DNA from: Blakeslea trispora
Taxonomy: Eukaryota; Mucoromycota; Mucoromycetes; Mucorales; Choanephoraceae
NCBI GenBank assembly: GCA_025331445.1
Contig: JAIWNE010000085.1
Span: 79,682 to 143,681, forward strand
Direction of reading: 5' to 3'
Length of the DNA: 64,000 nucleotides
Shown: piece after piece, positions 11,467 to 24,160 of the stretch
How the letters are laid out: each line of letters opens with the position of its first letter
Numbering within the stretch: the first letter of the stretch is position 1
Notes under the pieces: model-generated
Seen by the model: only the letters and a program-made list of their open reading frames with translations
What the model was told of the DNA's origin: nothing
The model's database searches: none
Made by a program: the position numbers and the translations under genes

Positions 11467-12683
11467 TTTCATATTTGGTGTTTTACACAAATATATATAT
11501 TTGTATTTTATATCCGGGCCGGACAGTTGCCGCACTGCCGGACTAGGTTTTTCATGATAGCTAGCATTTAACTTTTAATGAACTCGAATCAAGATAGTTT
11601 AACCTTCGGGTCTATAGTTTGTTTAATCTTTGTTTGACTATGCAGTTCTGAGAAAATCAAAAGGATTTGAAAAAGGTAACTGAACCAAGATAAAGAACAT
11701 CTAAGAATTGAATTCAAGAAGCAATCAAGCATCGTCTAGTTGGCAATAAAAAAGAGAAATATCTTCCACACTCAAGCACCGTAAATGCATCCTATTGTTG
11801 TTGTCTAAACATTCTGACCAAGTCAGGTGACATTTTAAAAGCTTTTATCCAATAAGTTCAATGAGCAAATTTGATCTAGTCTGTGCTTTGTACAAGTGTT
11901 TGATAAAAGAAATTGTAACAATTCAATGTATGGTCTTTTATGTCTTCTTCTATACTATTGAAAATAACAAGTACTTTCAACTTTTACCAGATGATTTCCT
12001 TATTCTTTGGCGAATACAATAAAGAGCACAGTCAAGTCTCAACAATGACAATAAAATGATAAATAAACCAAACAAGTCATAAAGACAATAACATCGCGTA
12101 CAATGAAATCAATCCCTGTTAAATAAGCACATAAAGTAAAGTTAACAAGGCTCAGTCACTCAGTAGCATTATTCATCCAAATAAGTCATACACTAATGTA
12201 GTAACAAGATCTAGATGACTGCGACATGTATTAATTCATAGAAAATCTATATAAAACAGCTATAGTAATAATCTAGTAACCGGTTTTTCCTATTTCTGCA
12301 GTTAAAAAAAATCTCAAGATATACATGCTTGTGTGTGTGTGTGTCTCTCTTTATCTTCAATCTCCTTTACAAATACCATTAGAAGAATATCCAAATGCCA
12401 TAAATGATTTGATTATATGGGCGTTGAGTGTCTTTCTTTCTTTCTGATGTCTTGAGCAGACAATTAGATACGCTTTATTTTCAATTGTTTTTAGTAGAGA
12501 CAAATGCTTGTAGCAAATCTTTTTTCCCTTGGAGAACTGATGATAATAAACAAGCTCTTTTTTTTTTCTTTAATGCAGGAATTAGCTGGGTTTCAAAATC
12601 CAGATAAAACAAACAGAGTTTGGTTTTTTTTTCTATTTTATCCTCTTTTTTCTTTCTTTTTTTTTTCGAAAACAATAATAATT
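11467..12683. promoter_or_regulatory. long intergenic region and promoter of the Tag1-like gene
   Basis: No gene seen. Holds a short TG-then-CT microsatellite (about 12330-12350) and, just upstream of the ATG at 12684, long pyrimidine tracts (about 12559-12575 and 12625-12666) of the kind often found at fungal transcription starts. Confidence 0.4.
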
Positions 12684-15394
12684 ATGTCTTATAATCCAAT
12701 AGCTGAAGGATCTTCTTCTTCATCTCCTTCTCCATACCAAATTGATACAGACATGAAATACAATGATAACACTACTGTTAGCAGCAATCGAAAGGGAAAA
12801 GAGAAATACTCGGCCAATACACCGTTCATTGACCAAACACTATATCAACAAGAGGATGAACCACTTATTTTACCTACAGCTACCTACGGTGCTATTGACA
12901 CAACAACTCAAACTGAAACAGAACGTCGCTCACAAAAGATCTGTACATATATAGCCATTTCGATCACGACTTGCAGTATCATTATCTTATTTTGTTTACT
13001 GTGGTTTGCTCCTACGTTTGCTGAGCGAACGATCCAAGACGGAGTAGGCTTTAGTTTTCAGAAGGCTTCGATCGTCAACGTGACTCAAGAGAACGTTATA
13101 ACAATGCATGTGGTTGGTCAGATTGAGCTACGATCTGACCTGTTTCGTCTTCAGCAGAAAGTCAATTATATCTTTGGTGAGATCGGCGTACATCAAAGTG
13201 ATCTTCAAGTACATTACCCCCAAAAACCAACACAATCGTCATTATCTTCTTCTATGGGAACCATCAATCTACCGGCCTTACAGCTCAACAGTCTAAACAA
13301 CGTGACCAACTTTGATTTTGTAACCCAATTTGTCATTGATGATTCAAGGGCCTTGATGGCTTTTTGTAAAGATGCTGTTACAGCAAAGACTATTGTTTGG
13401 CGTATCACTGGTCCGCTTTCTGTATCTCCTGGATGGTTGCCATGGTCACCCAAGATATCCTTGGATAAATCAATTGATATCGAAGGTAAGAAAAAAAAAA
13501 CTAATCCTCTATTCTTGAAACTCACCAAAAAAAAAAAATAGGTATGGATGGATTAAAAAGGACGGATATGAAATCCATGTTTTTTCCGGGTCCTCATGAA
13601 TTAGGAGGTGTTGAAGTGACTGCCACTGTAGGTATTTATAACCCTTCTAGTATCCTTAGCCTTACATTAGGTGATGTCAATTTTGGTATCTATTTACCTG
13701 CTATCTCACCTGAAGATAGAGATGCTGAAATTGCTGTAGTACAAGCACATCATGCCAATCTACAAGGTCATCAAATGAACTATTTCAATGTGACCGGAAG
13801 GACATTACCTATTTCAGAAGATGAAAAGACACAGCGTCTGATGGAATCATTCTTGACTCGCTACCTTCACGGCAACTCAACCGATGTTCATGTCCGTGGC
13901 AGTGCCTTCGGTCCCAACGATCAACCTAAAAAGAAACATATCAGTCAGATTCCACGTTGGCTTCAGGATGCATTGGAATCGATTGTTTTACGTGTGCCCT
14001 TTCCTGGTGCTACAGAGACTGATTTGATCCAATCACTTCAATTGACCAACATCAAGATTGATTTTTCAGCAACAGGATCCCCCTTGATCTCAGGTGATGC
14101 AGTTGCTTTACTGAAAAAGCCAAAGGAAATGCAATTTCATCTAGACGTCAAAGAGATTGAACCGACTGTCTATTTGTTTCTCAATCAAGATTCCGTCAAG
14201 CCATTTGCAATCGTCCAGCCCAATAGACCTTGTCCAGCAAAGACAGATGAAGGGAATGGATTAGAGATACCTTTGGGCACACTCAAGTTGACCTCCAGAA
14301 TCTATCGAGCTCCATTCAAAGTGTTGCCAGGTGGACAAAAGGATTTTGAAGAGTTTCTCAGTCGTGTGTTCAACAAGAAGAAAGGGACAGTCTATATTCA
14401 TGGTACATCGGATGCTAGGATCGAAAGTGCCTTTGGAAACCTAAACATTCGGGATCTTGAGTTCAATGGTCAGATTGAAACAAAGGGCATGCAGGGCATG
14501 CGTCATCCTCCACCTCAGACCACCTTCATGAAGATTGTAAAAGGACATAAAGATGCTATTGAAGCACAAGTTGGCTTGGATATCTTTAACCCGTCCGATG
14601 TGGATATCAATATGGGATCATTGAACATGATGGTTCTTTTCAACGATCATATCATTGGTAATACGACCATTTCTGAATTCAATTTGGCTGCAAGTAGTCA
14701 TAATACCATTATGGCATCGGCCATGTTGTTTGCTAATAATCCACATGTCTTGGATTTTATTGGAAATTATATCTCAGAAGGTAATCTCTACATGCAACCT
14801 ATTTTATTTATTTATTGATTTCATTTAATTCCAAAAAAAAAAATAGGTGCCAGTTTAACTAGTAATGTTTCATTGACTATATCAGGGCAACATCCTAATG
14901 CATCTCAATCCAAGTATTTGAATGAATTTCTACAACACATGACATTCGATATACCAGTACCACCTTTTGATGAGGAACCATTATTAGCAGATTGCCAAGT
15001 GAACATCATGTCATCTACTGTTGTAATGAGCTTAAGGAATCCGTTTGAAAACATCAACATCATCATTGACAAAATCAATGCCTCTGCCACTTATCAGATT
15101 TATGAGGTCGGAAGGCTTCAGGCTAACTTTGAAGATCGTGGTGAAGGTTGGAAGGGACCGTTGATCTTACCGCCTATTGTATGTGATAAAGAATGTAAAG
15201 GTGTGGTTGTTGAATCAGAAAAAATACCAGTCATAGCCAAGAGACTAGGTTATGATGCCATCAAAAGGGCTCTTGGTGGATCCATTCAGGTTGCTGTAGA
15301 TAGTCAGATTGGACTGAAGATAGATCAATTTGAGATGAAGGATTTGAAGTATCAACAATCCAACATTACAACTAAAGTGAGAAAGGGATTTTGA
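12684..15394 (+). CDS. Tag1/DUF3712-like vacuolar membrane protein
   Basis: Three exons, 12684-13485, 13542-14780 and 14847-15394, both introns phase 1 with GTAAGA/GTAATC donors and AATAG acceptors; 862 residues. The start at 12684 (MSYNPIAEGS) is the first ATG of a good soluble N-terminus; the frame is open further upstream but only through pyrimidine-rich low-complexity sequence. Residues 1-85 are Ser-rich and cytosolic in style. One membrane span lies at about 86-109 (ICTYIAISITTCSIIILFCL). The remaining ~750 residues form a long beta-rich lumenal part with repeated LEA/DUF3712-like blocks (VGIYNPSSILSLTLGDV, LDIFNPSDVDINMGSLN) and several N-x-S/T sites. This layout matches the fungal Tag1 (yeast YLR173W) group, known from yeast as a vacuolar membrane protein in termination of autophagy. 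Equivalence is inference from architecture. The frame is intact and probably functional. Confidence 0.82.
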
Positions 15395-15827
15395 TATCAT
15401 CATTTTTATTGTGGGGTTGCCATCATAAAGTTATTGTTTCTCCTATAATGAAAAAATCCTTTTGTTAAAAAAGAAAAGAAAGAGTCTTTAGGCTGTTTGA
15501 TGATTCCAACAAAAGATTAGTTTATGAATGATACAACACAGCAACTCTGCTACTTTGTGGCTGACAATTTCTTTACTTTTCTGGCTATACTGATGATCCC
15601 CCTCCCCTTTTTTTTTTACCAAAAAAAAACACCAATTTTCTTGAGGCTGAAGACATGTGTTGTTAGTTTTTTTCTCTTTTTGCTTTTTGCATTCAACAAG
15701 TTGTAAGCTTCTACAGGTTGGCTATTGTCGTTAAAAGAATGGAATAATTCAAAGGCAATGAATTGAAGTTTGTCTTGGACTTGTGTGACCTCTACTGCAT
15801 AATATCTTTTGAGAGAAATAGAAAACT
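15395..15827. other. intergenic, 3' flank of the Tag1-like gene
   Basis: T- and A-rich, no convincing gene. Ends at the left target duplication of the LINE. Confidence 0.5.
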
Positions 15828-15840
15828 CAATTTCAATTGG
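15828..15840. repeat. LINE target site duplication, left copy
   Basis: CAATTTCAATTGG, identical to 21596-21608. The two copies bracket the non-LTR element, and the right copy follows its A-tail directly. Confidence 0.88.
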
Positions 15841-15842
15841 TC

Positions 15843-17288
15843 ATGGTTCCTCCGCTACAGAACACTTTTGGGTCGTTGCCACCAGACAGCCCCATATCAT
15901 ATCCGACTGCGTCTTTTCCGTCTCTTCCTTCTTCGCAGCCGTCTTCACCGTCTCTCATACCTTCCTCTCTTCCTTCTCTTCCTTCTGTTCCTGCCCCTTC
16001 ATCAGCATCTTCATCTGCATCTAAGCCACGCACGATGACTTATGCTTCTGCTACAGCAGCTTCTCGTAACCGTAGAGAAACGGTTTTGTATCGCTCTTCG
16101 ACCGTCAACGGTCAAAATATTGACACTGCTACTTCAGTAGTTCATAAGACTGGAACAACAGACCACTCTGTTTTCTACCATGTTCCTAAAAACTTAGCTC
16201 ATTTAAGATCTGAGATCGCTCTAAATTTAAGTGAAAAGTTTCCTTTTGGTACTGGTCTTGGTCTGACTTCGTCAGAAGATCATTTAGGTACCAACATTGA
16301 GATTTCATTAGTATCTAAAGATGCATGTGAGACAGCTATTGCTCAGCCCATTGTGGTTGGCGCTAAAGAATTTCACGCTTCTCGCGCTGTGCATCCTGAC
16401 CAAGCTTTGTTGAAAGTCAATTCGACAAAACTGTCTATTTGGGAAGGTCAACGTTTGAAAAACTCTCTTCTCAATAACCTAGCTCGTTATGGCATTGTTC
16501 GAGAAATCACCTTGTATCTGGACGATTGGTCCGGATGTTGGTTTACTGGAAATGGCCATGTTTACATTGAAAGACCTAACAACCGCGAAAAGAAATACGA
16601 AGCATTGACGTATAAGATCCCCTTGGAAGGCGATAATACCTTCTGTCTTGGCACTTGGACCAACATGGGTAAACATTGTGTTTACTGTAAAGAGACAGAT
16701 CATTATCGTAAAGAATGTACCAAAGCACCATCCGAGAAGCGTCGTTGCTACCAGTGTAACAACACTGGTCATATCGCTCGCAATTGTTTCAGAACTAAGA
16801 CTGATGACACTACGTCTAATAAGTGTCGAAGAGATGATCGTCCTGAGGTTAAAGCCCGTGTTCAACCAGTGGTATCAGCTCCTGCTGTCAGTCCTCCCTC
16901 CATGCCTGAGTCACCCGAATTATCCAATCCTGTTACTGACCATGATGCAGTAGCCGAGCCAGTATCTATGCCTAATGGGACCGAAATCGCTGACATTCGG
17001 GAGATTGATTCAGTGGTAAGTGACGAAGTTGTAGAAACGCCTCTTAATGCACAGGATCGTCGATCCACTCGCATCTCAAATAGACAACCAAAACAATTCG
17101 AGGAATACATCTTATCCTCCCAAATTGATAAGGCTTGTAAGTGTGGGAGTTTGAGCCACCGTAAGACCAATCATAGCCAATGTCCATTAAACAAGAAAAA
17201 TGTCCAACGCAGGGATGCAATGGAAATTTCAGACGACGATATACAGAATGAGGATGCCTTGGTTGGTCCTCCATCTGACCGTCAGTAA
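15843..17288 (+). CDS. LINE ORF1, gag-like nucleic-acid-binding protein
   Basis: 481 residues from the ATG at 15843, single open frame. The first ~60 residues are Ser/Pro-rich low complexity. A central region (about 70-270) resembles the gag-like part of fungal LINE ORF1s. Two CCHC knuckles follow: CVYCKETDHYRKEC (about 279-292) and CYQCNNTGHIARNC (about 301-314). A third Cys/His cluster CKCGSLSHRKTNHSQC lies near 432-447. Expected to bind the element RNA and form particles with ORF2 protein. Because the element starts two bases before this ATG, the original ORF1 may have begun further upstream. Unlike ORF2 it is intact. Confidence 0.88.
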   Translation: MVPPLQNTFGSLPPDSPISYPTASFPSLPSSQPSSPSLIPSSLPSLPSVPAPSSASSSASKPRTMTYASATAASRNRRETVLYRSSTVNGQNIDTATSVVHKTGTTDHSVFYHVPKNLAHLRSEIALNLSEKFPFGTGLGLTSSEDHLGTNIEISLVSKDACETAIAQPIVVGAKEFHASRAVHPDQALLKVNSTKLSIWEGQRLKNSLLNNLARYGIVREITLYLDDWSGCWFTGNGHVYIERPNNREKKYEALTYKIPLEGDNTFCLGTWTNMGKHCVYCKETDHYRKECTKAPSEKRRCYQCNNTGHIARNCFRTKTDDTTSNKCRRDDRPEVKARVQPVVSAPAVSPPSMPESPELSNPVTDHDAVAEPVSMPNGTEIADIREIDSVVSDEVVETPLNAQDRRSTRISNRQPKQFEEYILSSQIDKACKCGSLSHRKTNHSQCPLNKKNVQRRDAMEISDDDIQNEDALVGPPSDRQ

Positions 17289-17378
17289 CATCCTTTTGTC
17301 ATCCCCTCTTAGAAAACGTTAAAGCACCAAAAAAAACAGAAACAGTCTTATAACCCAAAAAAAAATTACATTTATTCT

Positions 17379-20300
17379 ATGATATTACCTTTACAACCAA
17401 CATTACCTTCAACTCCTCCTTCCCTTGCCAACAACATCCAATCCACTATACCTGAACCTAACATCAGCTCTTTCAAACTCAACATTGGCACTATAAACTG
17501 CCGTGGTCTTCGTAAGACCAGCGATGCCAATATCCGAAAACAGTTCATCCGATATTTACGCACCACTGCCACAGATATACTTACACTCCAAGAAACTCAT
17601 GCAGATACTGAACCTATATAGAACACCTTCCACATGCAATTTCAAGCCAAACAAAGCGCTTGGACTCAGCATTGCGGAATTGTTGTTTTTAACCCAGACA
17701 TTGCTCTTTCCGATGTTGTCAAGAGTGATTGTGGCAGGTGGATGAATGCTAAAATCTCTCATTCCACCAAAGTCTTCGACCCAGTTTATATCACTGTGGT
17801 ATATGCTCCAGCATCTCGACAGCTTCGTTCACCTTTTTTATCGAATCTTAAACATCTGCTCTCCACTTCTAGTTCTATTTTACCTAATACTTCTAGACAT
17901 ATTGTTTTGGGTGACTTTAACTACTTGCATTCTACATCTTTTCTGTCCCACTCTCGTCGACGTCAAGCTCCATCTGACTGGATTCAGTTTGTCTCTGACA
18001 ACTTCCAAGATGGTGTCACGTCTGATGATTCGTCCTCTCAAGCAACGTTTTGTCGAGGATTTCAGCTCTCAGCAATCATGCATTGACTTTATCTTTGTAT
18101 CTACTGATTTGGCTCATTGCCGAACCAAGGGTAGTGTTACCTATATTAATCCATCGTGGACAGATCATTTTCTCTTACGTTCTACTCTCCAACTGATCTC
18201 TGAGTCCTCTATTGACACTACTAAGAGTACTGGGAAGGGACATTGGAGAGCTCATCCTAAACTAGCCTCCGATGATCAGTTCTGTACTAAGCTTCACTCC
18301 GCTATAATGGTTTCCAATTCTTCTATGCCTCATACCTACTCTCCCCAAGAGCGATGGGAGGAATTCAAAGCTGTGGCTGCGCGTATCGCACGAGCCCACT
18401 CCAGAAAAAAGGCATTTGATATCAAACAGGCTGAACACATTCTTCAGAAGAAGCGACATAAGATTCAACAACAGTTGATTCTACGTCCTGATTTGGCTGC
18501 ACAGTACCTTCCACAACAACAAGTTGTTGAACAACAATTACGATCTTTACAGGAATATCATGTAGACACTCTCGCGCTTAGAGCGGGGATACGTTGGCGT
18601 GATTTGGGTGAATCGTCTGCCGGCTACCTGAAACGCACAGTTTCGCACCGAGCAGCTAAACACCTGATTCCCCCTTTGATTCACCCTATCACACGGGAAA
18701 TCAGCACAACTAAGACAGACATGTTAAAAGCAGCGTCCAGTTTCTACGAGAGCCTTTACTCTCCTGATCCTGTGAGCCAAGATGCTATTGATGATTTGCT
18801 GACCAACTTACCTCATAATGTACGATTGTCTGAAGAACAACAGAGTTCGCTCACTCATCCCTTGACCTTGGATGACTTGCTCAATGGGGTCTCTCGTAGT
18901 CCTAAACGGAGTAGTCCTGGTAGGGATGGTCTTCCATACTAGATATTGCGCCTCCTGTTTTTGCATCCAGTGTGCCAATCTACTGCTGTGGCGGTTTACA
19001 ATGATGCACTTCTTCATGCTGTTTTTCCTGTCTCCTGGCAAAAAATCATAGTTTCCTTACTGCCAAAAAAAAGGGCAACTTTCGGAACTGAAAAATTGGC
19101 GTCCCATTTCTTTGATCAATACCGACGCTAAAGTATTCACACGAATTCTCAACAGCCGGGTTATTGAATGTGCTAGCAATCTTATCAACCCCTTCCAAAC
19201 AGGATTTGTACGCGATCGTTTTATTGCAGACAGCGGCTTACTCATGAAGTTTGTCATGGATCATGCTCGTCAATCAGGCGATTCATCTATTGGCCTTCCC
19301 CTTGATCAGGAAAAAGCTTATGACCGAGTTCATCCTGACTACTTACGCAAGGTCTTGCTTCACTTTGGTTTCCCTCTCATTATCGTAGACAGTATCTGTT
19401 CCCTTTTCTTCAACACCCACCTTAGTCTGAACATCAATGGTCATCTATCTCCTACAGTGATTCAGCGCAGGGGTCTTCGACAGGGCGATCCTATATCGCC
19501 AGTCCTTTTCAACTTGGCATTTGAACCTTTGCTCCGGCGACTACTCCATGATAGTCAATTTCAAGGCATCACTCTACCACCTCCGATGTTCCTTAGCCAA
19601 CCCATTGGCCCTATCACTCCCATCAAACTGCTGGCTTATGCTGATGATGTGGTGTGCTTTTTAAAAGATCCGTCTGACTTGTCTCGTCTACAGTCACACT
19701 TAGCCACCTATTCCCTCGCATCCAATGCACAGGTCAATCTTCACAAGACTCAGGCTCTATCCTTATCTGGCAAACCGTTTGCGGTCACTGGTCTATGGAG
19801 AAACGCCTTAGTAGAGAACCGCATTACCCAGATGCATGATTGTCACTCTTTCGCTCTTCTCATTTACCTTGGTTATCCACTGTATACCTCTATTTCTCAA
19901 CGTGATGTCTACCTGTCCACTCTGTTGGACAAAATCTCTCGGTCGTGTGGTATTCATTCGCAAAGATTCTTGTCTGTTCGAGGAAAGGCTACCATCCTCA
20001 ATAGTCTGATTCTTTCACGTCTTTGGCACGTCCTAAGGGTATTGACGGTCCCTGACTCCTTTTTCCAGAAGATTGATTCTATTATGAGTTCTTTCATCAT
20101 GCGTCGAATCTTTCCTCGGATTGGCATTGCCGCTTTGTTTCTGCCTCGGAAAAGAGGTGGTTTAGGTCTCTTGAATCCTCGACACCAACAGCTCGCCCTT
20201 CAACTTAGATGGCTCAATCCGTTGTTGTCTTTTACCGATTCTGTTCTTAATCCCATTTCATGGAAAAGCTCAGCTTTGACACATTCCTTTGTTTTGCCCT

Positions 20301-21435
20301 TCTTGGTTCAGTCTGCGCTCTATCATCTGCCTGACAATCCCTTTATTGCTGCTGACTCTTGGTCCTTCCAAGATTTCCGACTGCTCTTTTTGTTCCCTCA
20401 TTTGAGACCTTCTATCCTTAGGTCCTTTCAGAGTCCATTCCACTTGTTATTCCGCTCGATGGATGCTCTTCCAAAACCGTCCGTCAATGTTGTAGTTAGC
20501 CTCGAGACATGCCTGAGTCTCCCTTTAGGCTCACTTTATCTACAGCCTCCCACCGTTACAGTTTTTCGCTCATTAAAACAGTTGGCTTGTTCTGCAGCTT
20601 ACATACTTGACTCTGCTTGCCATCGTCTCAGACCAAAGACTTTGAATGAAATTACAACTCATCCATATCTTGTTCGCAAATTTCTTCGCTTGGTACGAAC
20701 AAACACATTGGTTCTTTCCCCATTCTTTGTGCGAGCATTTATCCCCCCTGCCTTCGCCCAAATTGGATCTCATCCCTTCGTGCCTGTCAGCCATCACCAA
20801 GTGGATGCATCACCGTTCCTGTCATCTCTAGGTCTTGGTTCTACAGATCTCGCTCTCCAGCTTAAGTCTAGGGAGTACCGTCTCGCTCTCCTTCCTTCTT
20901 CAACATCTCGCCTGACAGCCAAAAATGGAATCAATTTTGGTCTTATTCCTTGTCGCATACTAGTTGGAACGTGTGGTATCGGCTCTTACTGGGTAAGCTT
21001 CCTTGCCGGGCAATTTTGCATAGAATCCTTCCTGCCATTACTGACCCTATTTGTACCATCTGCTCTCAGAAGACTGACTCTATGGAGCATTTCCTCTACG
21101 AATGCGAGAAGAAACTACCTGTTTGGGAGGAATTGTGGTCAATGCATTTTGCCACTCTGTTCTCCACTCAGGCACTTAGAGCGGCACTCTTTAATCTTCA
21201 CCTGCCACAATTGACCAAGACCTCGTTTTGCAGGAACCCATACGTTGTACTTGCCTCATCGCTTCAAGCAGTTTGGCGTTGTCACTGGTTGTTTGTCTTT
21301 GATGATGTTCCTTTCCTTTCAGCTACAGCGATTAACCTGGCTTCTACAGATCTCCATCGACATGCTCAAGAGACTTTATTACAAACAGGTGTTTCTCCTC
21401 TCCCTATTATAGGCCTAGTCTTTCCAGCGTCTTAA
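17379..21435 (+). pseudogene. LINE ORF2 (endonuclease-reverse transcriptase), multiply broken
   Basis: ATG 17379. Endonuclease: TINCRGLRK, LQETHA, GDFNYLHS and a final TDHF. Reverse transcriptase: LKNWRPISL reads from about 19085, then GLRQGDPISPVLFNLAFEP and the catalytic YADDVV (YADD at 19637-19648). The C-terminus carries CTIC...MEHFLYEC, a zf-RVT-type zinc motif, and ends at 21435. Lesions: TAG at 17619-17621; a frameshift between about 18010 and 18060 in the endonuclease; TAG at 18940-18942; a frameshift in the A-run near 19064; another frameshift near 20930-20960. Catalytic residues that can be seen remain, so the element decayed after insertion. It sits 90 bp behind ORF1. Confidence 0.9.
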
Positions 21436-21595
21436 TGGTCGCTTTATTTATATCTTTTCCTACCCACAACCATATTCTCAACTTCCCCTTTCCCCTCATA
21501 TACCGCATAAAAAAACAATAACCCAAAAACAATAATTGTGACTCGAGTTTTCTCGTCATTTAATAAAGAGATTTTATTTCTCCATAAAAAAAAAA

Positions 21596-21608
21596 CAATT
21601 TCAATTGG
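21596..21608. repeat. LINE target site duplication, right copy
   Basis: CAATTTCAATTGG directly after the A-tail; pairs with 15828-15840. Confidence 0.88.
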
Positions 21609-23149
21609 CTATACAGGCTGTTACACTAAAACACTTATTGACATTGTGGTGTCTTTGACTTCATATCTTTGGTATACCTCATCCACTTTCTATAAAGCTT
21701 TTTGTAAAACGGTGGTATTAGTTTAGCTTCAAAGGCATCTTTCTTCTTTCACTTGATTAAAGGAATAAAGATGACTCATTTCGCTTGGTAGCCTATCTTT
21801 GACATATTGAATGGCTAAAGTTCAAATATCAAAAGTTAAAATCAAAAAATCAACAACAGTTTATTTAGAATGCGATGAAATGAACTTTATTTCTCATATG
21901 CTTACTGGTTTGAATATCAGTAGAAATAAAACTAATAGATACAAAGAAAAAGAATTGCTTTTGTTAGCATACCATTACACTTGTATTTTATATCAAGTGA
22001 CTATAAGAAGTTTAACAATCAGTCAAAGTTTCGGTACTGGTTGCTTCATTTAAAGAAGAGCTTTGAGTTAACAAGATGCTTGCTCAACGACAATAGTGTG
22101 ATCATAAAATCCATGCTCATTTCGGATTACTGTCATTGTGAATTTGTTCTTGGTATGTCCAGTCATTCTTATGATAGGATTTGCAGATAAGGAGAAATCA
22201 GTTGGCATAAAAAACAAAGATCAGCTTTGATTTGTTCAAGATAAAACTGTATAAGCGTCTGTTGAAGAGGACTTTTAATCAACTTGAGTGACACGTTTGT
22301 GTGGTGAAAGCTCATATATGTTTCTGAGCACACCAAAAGGGAGAATGATTGTTTGCTATTGTTCTTGCTGCTGCTTCTGACAGCGTTGTTCATCGATGCT
22401 ACACACAATTAGCAAACCGTCTAAAGAGACACAAAATCGGCAGTATTCACCTATGGTTGAAGAGGAAATTGATCACTTCAATCTCTGTCATAGCACATGA
22501 GTTAATGTGGCAAAAACACAGGTAAAATGCTACTTTTAACCCTATTTTATTGACATACAAGTAGCTATACAGCATTCATATGTATTTGTGCTTGTCTCAA
22601 TAGTTGATCTGTTCCTACAGATCATGTTGTTGGTTATGCTTATGATTTAGGCAATTATAGAGAAAGGAATTTGCTTTGACATTACAAAAGAAACAAGCTG
22701 TACAATAAATCCAACAAGTAAAGTTGCAGCCAATAAAAAAACTGATGTCACTGGGTTATTGAATATGAAGTTGCAGGTCAATCGAAATTGATTCCGCGTA
22801 TTCAGGAGTGAAAGTCGTGTTTTTATTTAGAAACCATAAAATAAATTTTGACATTGAGAAAAAATCAAAGAATGATTATTTCTTTTCTTCAATACTTTAA
22901 AATGAGACATGTATACACTATTTTTATATAAAGACAAGCATAGAAGGGCTGTTGATGAGAATGGTGGCCCGAGATTATAGACAACAGCGTTCATCAGAAT
23001 GAGTTTATTGTGTAGACAATTGCTTCGCATACCGAGTATTTGAAATCTATGGCTATTAGTGAATTATTTTCGACTTGCCTAATGTTGGTAAAAAAGAAAG
23101 AAGACAAAAGGCAAAGATACCCTTATAAAAAAGATGAAAACGAAATGGG
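21609..23149. other. AT-rich sequence, no recognised gene
   Basis: Several short ORFs but no domain, TIR or tandem structure identified. Probably old, decayed repeat sequence. Confidence 0.45.
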
Positions 23150-24160
23150 AGTATGTATAACGCTCAGGATAAAGCTAGGTTTTATGTTCTGAAGATAGAA
23201 AAGTGCACGGGTGCGTCAGCTGCAACAAAGTAGTTGGGTATTCACTATCGAACAGCCCAGAGATGGGTTGACTACTATAATATTATGTCCTAGCAGTATT
23301 CTTATTTTGAGAGTTGTAAAAGAGTAATTCGTAGTTGTATCTTAACCAAAGAGCATAAATCGACTGCTATCTGCTTTATTGATGCTAGACTCTCTGCTGC
23401 TGTTGTTGAAATTACTGAACATTTATTGAAGGAAATTCATAATATCAAAGCCTCAAGCAATACTGTCCATAACTTTATGAGAAATGAATGTAATTTTTTG
23501 TTGAAAAAACAAACTTTCATTCTGTTAAAAGAAATAGTTTAGTAAAGATTGAAAAACAATACAATTGAGTTTGGCAAATAGGAGAATACTGACATGAGTT
23601 TCCTGAGAGATTGCATGTTTCTGCGTTTGATATCAATACAAAATACTCAAGAGCTCAATTCGAAGAAAGTTCTCGTGCCATTGTTACATAGCCCACTACA
23701 AAATCAACTAAAGCGTCTAGATTGGACGCTATCTTCACTTCAGGTTTGATTGCAGTTGGTGTGAAAGATAGACAAAGATTTACCGAGAAGAAAAAAGTTG
23801 ATGTCTATATAAACTCAGGAACCAGTACAGGCCACTACATCGGTCTCTCTAAAGCAATTTTTGACGAAACAGACAATTGTCTTGGATATGAAAAGTCATT
23901 ATAGAGTCATAGATAATGCACTCATTCGTAGGTAAAAAATATATAGACGTATATTGAGGATTGAGGACACAAATGTGTGTATATTCTACTTGATATCCGA
24001 AGATCAACCTGATAAAAACCATTTTGGGCATTGGCAAAGAGTAAGGTTAAGCATCGTGTGTTTTTTTTTTGCAGGAAGACGCTTTGTCAAAAAGGATTTC
24101 AAGAGCCTGCCAGAGTATGGAGAAAAGTCATCCCAAAGGTTTCGTTTTTTTTATTATTAC
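23150..24160 (+). pseudogene. ancient mariner-type transposase relic
   Basis: Traces of a transposase scattered over all three frames. HTH part near 23155-23280: YNAQDKARFYVLKIEKC, then LGIHYRTAQRWVDYY. Middle near 23690-23850 with RLDAIFTSGLIAVGVKDRQ and the GTSTGHYI block, which parallels GTTGGHFL of the transposase at 6470-7602. A second-Asp block (VIDNAL, from the family pattern DNAPxH) near 23890-23930, then a FWAL-like segment before KSKVKHRV near 24000-24055. No TIRs found. Far older than the other Tc1/mariner copies in the window. Confidence 0.65.

Larger units (their letters stand above)
15841..21595 (+). mobile_element. non-LTR retrotransposon (LINE), two ORFs, poly-A tail
   Basis: Starts directly after the left 13-bp duplication and ends with A10 (about 21586-21595) before the right duplication. 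Order: zinc-knuckle ORF1, ~90 bp spacer, ORF2 with AP endonuclease, reverse transcriptase and C-terminal Cys/His domain, 160-bp 3' UTR with AATAAA near 21562. The first ATG lies two bases inside the element, so there is practically no 5' UTR and the copy is probably 5'-truncated. Fungal LINEs with this layout include the L1-like elements of Mucor pericentromeres; clade assignment needs a tree. Confidence 0.92.

Noticed and set aside
11332..11557. ORFs overlapping the tRNA on both strands
   Set aside because: They read through the tRNA gene and have no independent coding support.
12504..12683. Upstream extension of the Tag1-like protein to 12504
   Set aside because: The extension is encoded by pyrimidine-rich, Phe-rich low-complexity DNA that looks like promoter or 5' UTR; MSYNPIAEG at 12684 is the better start.
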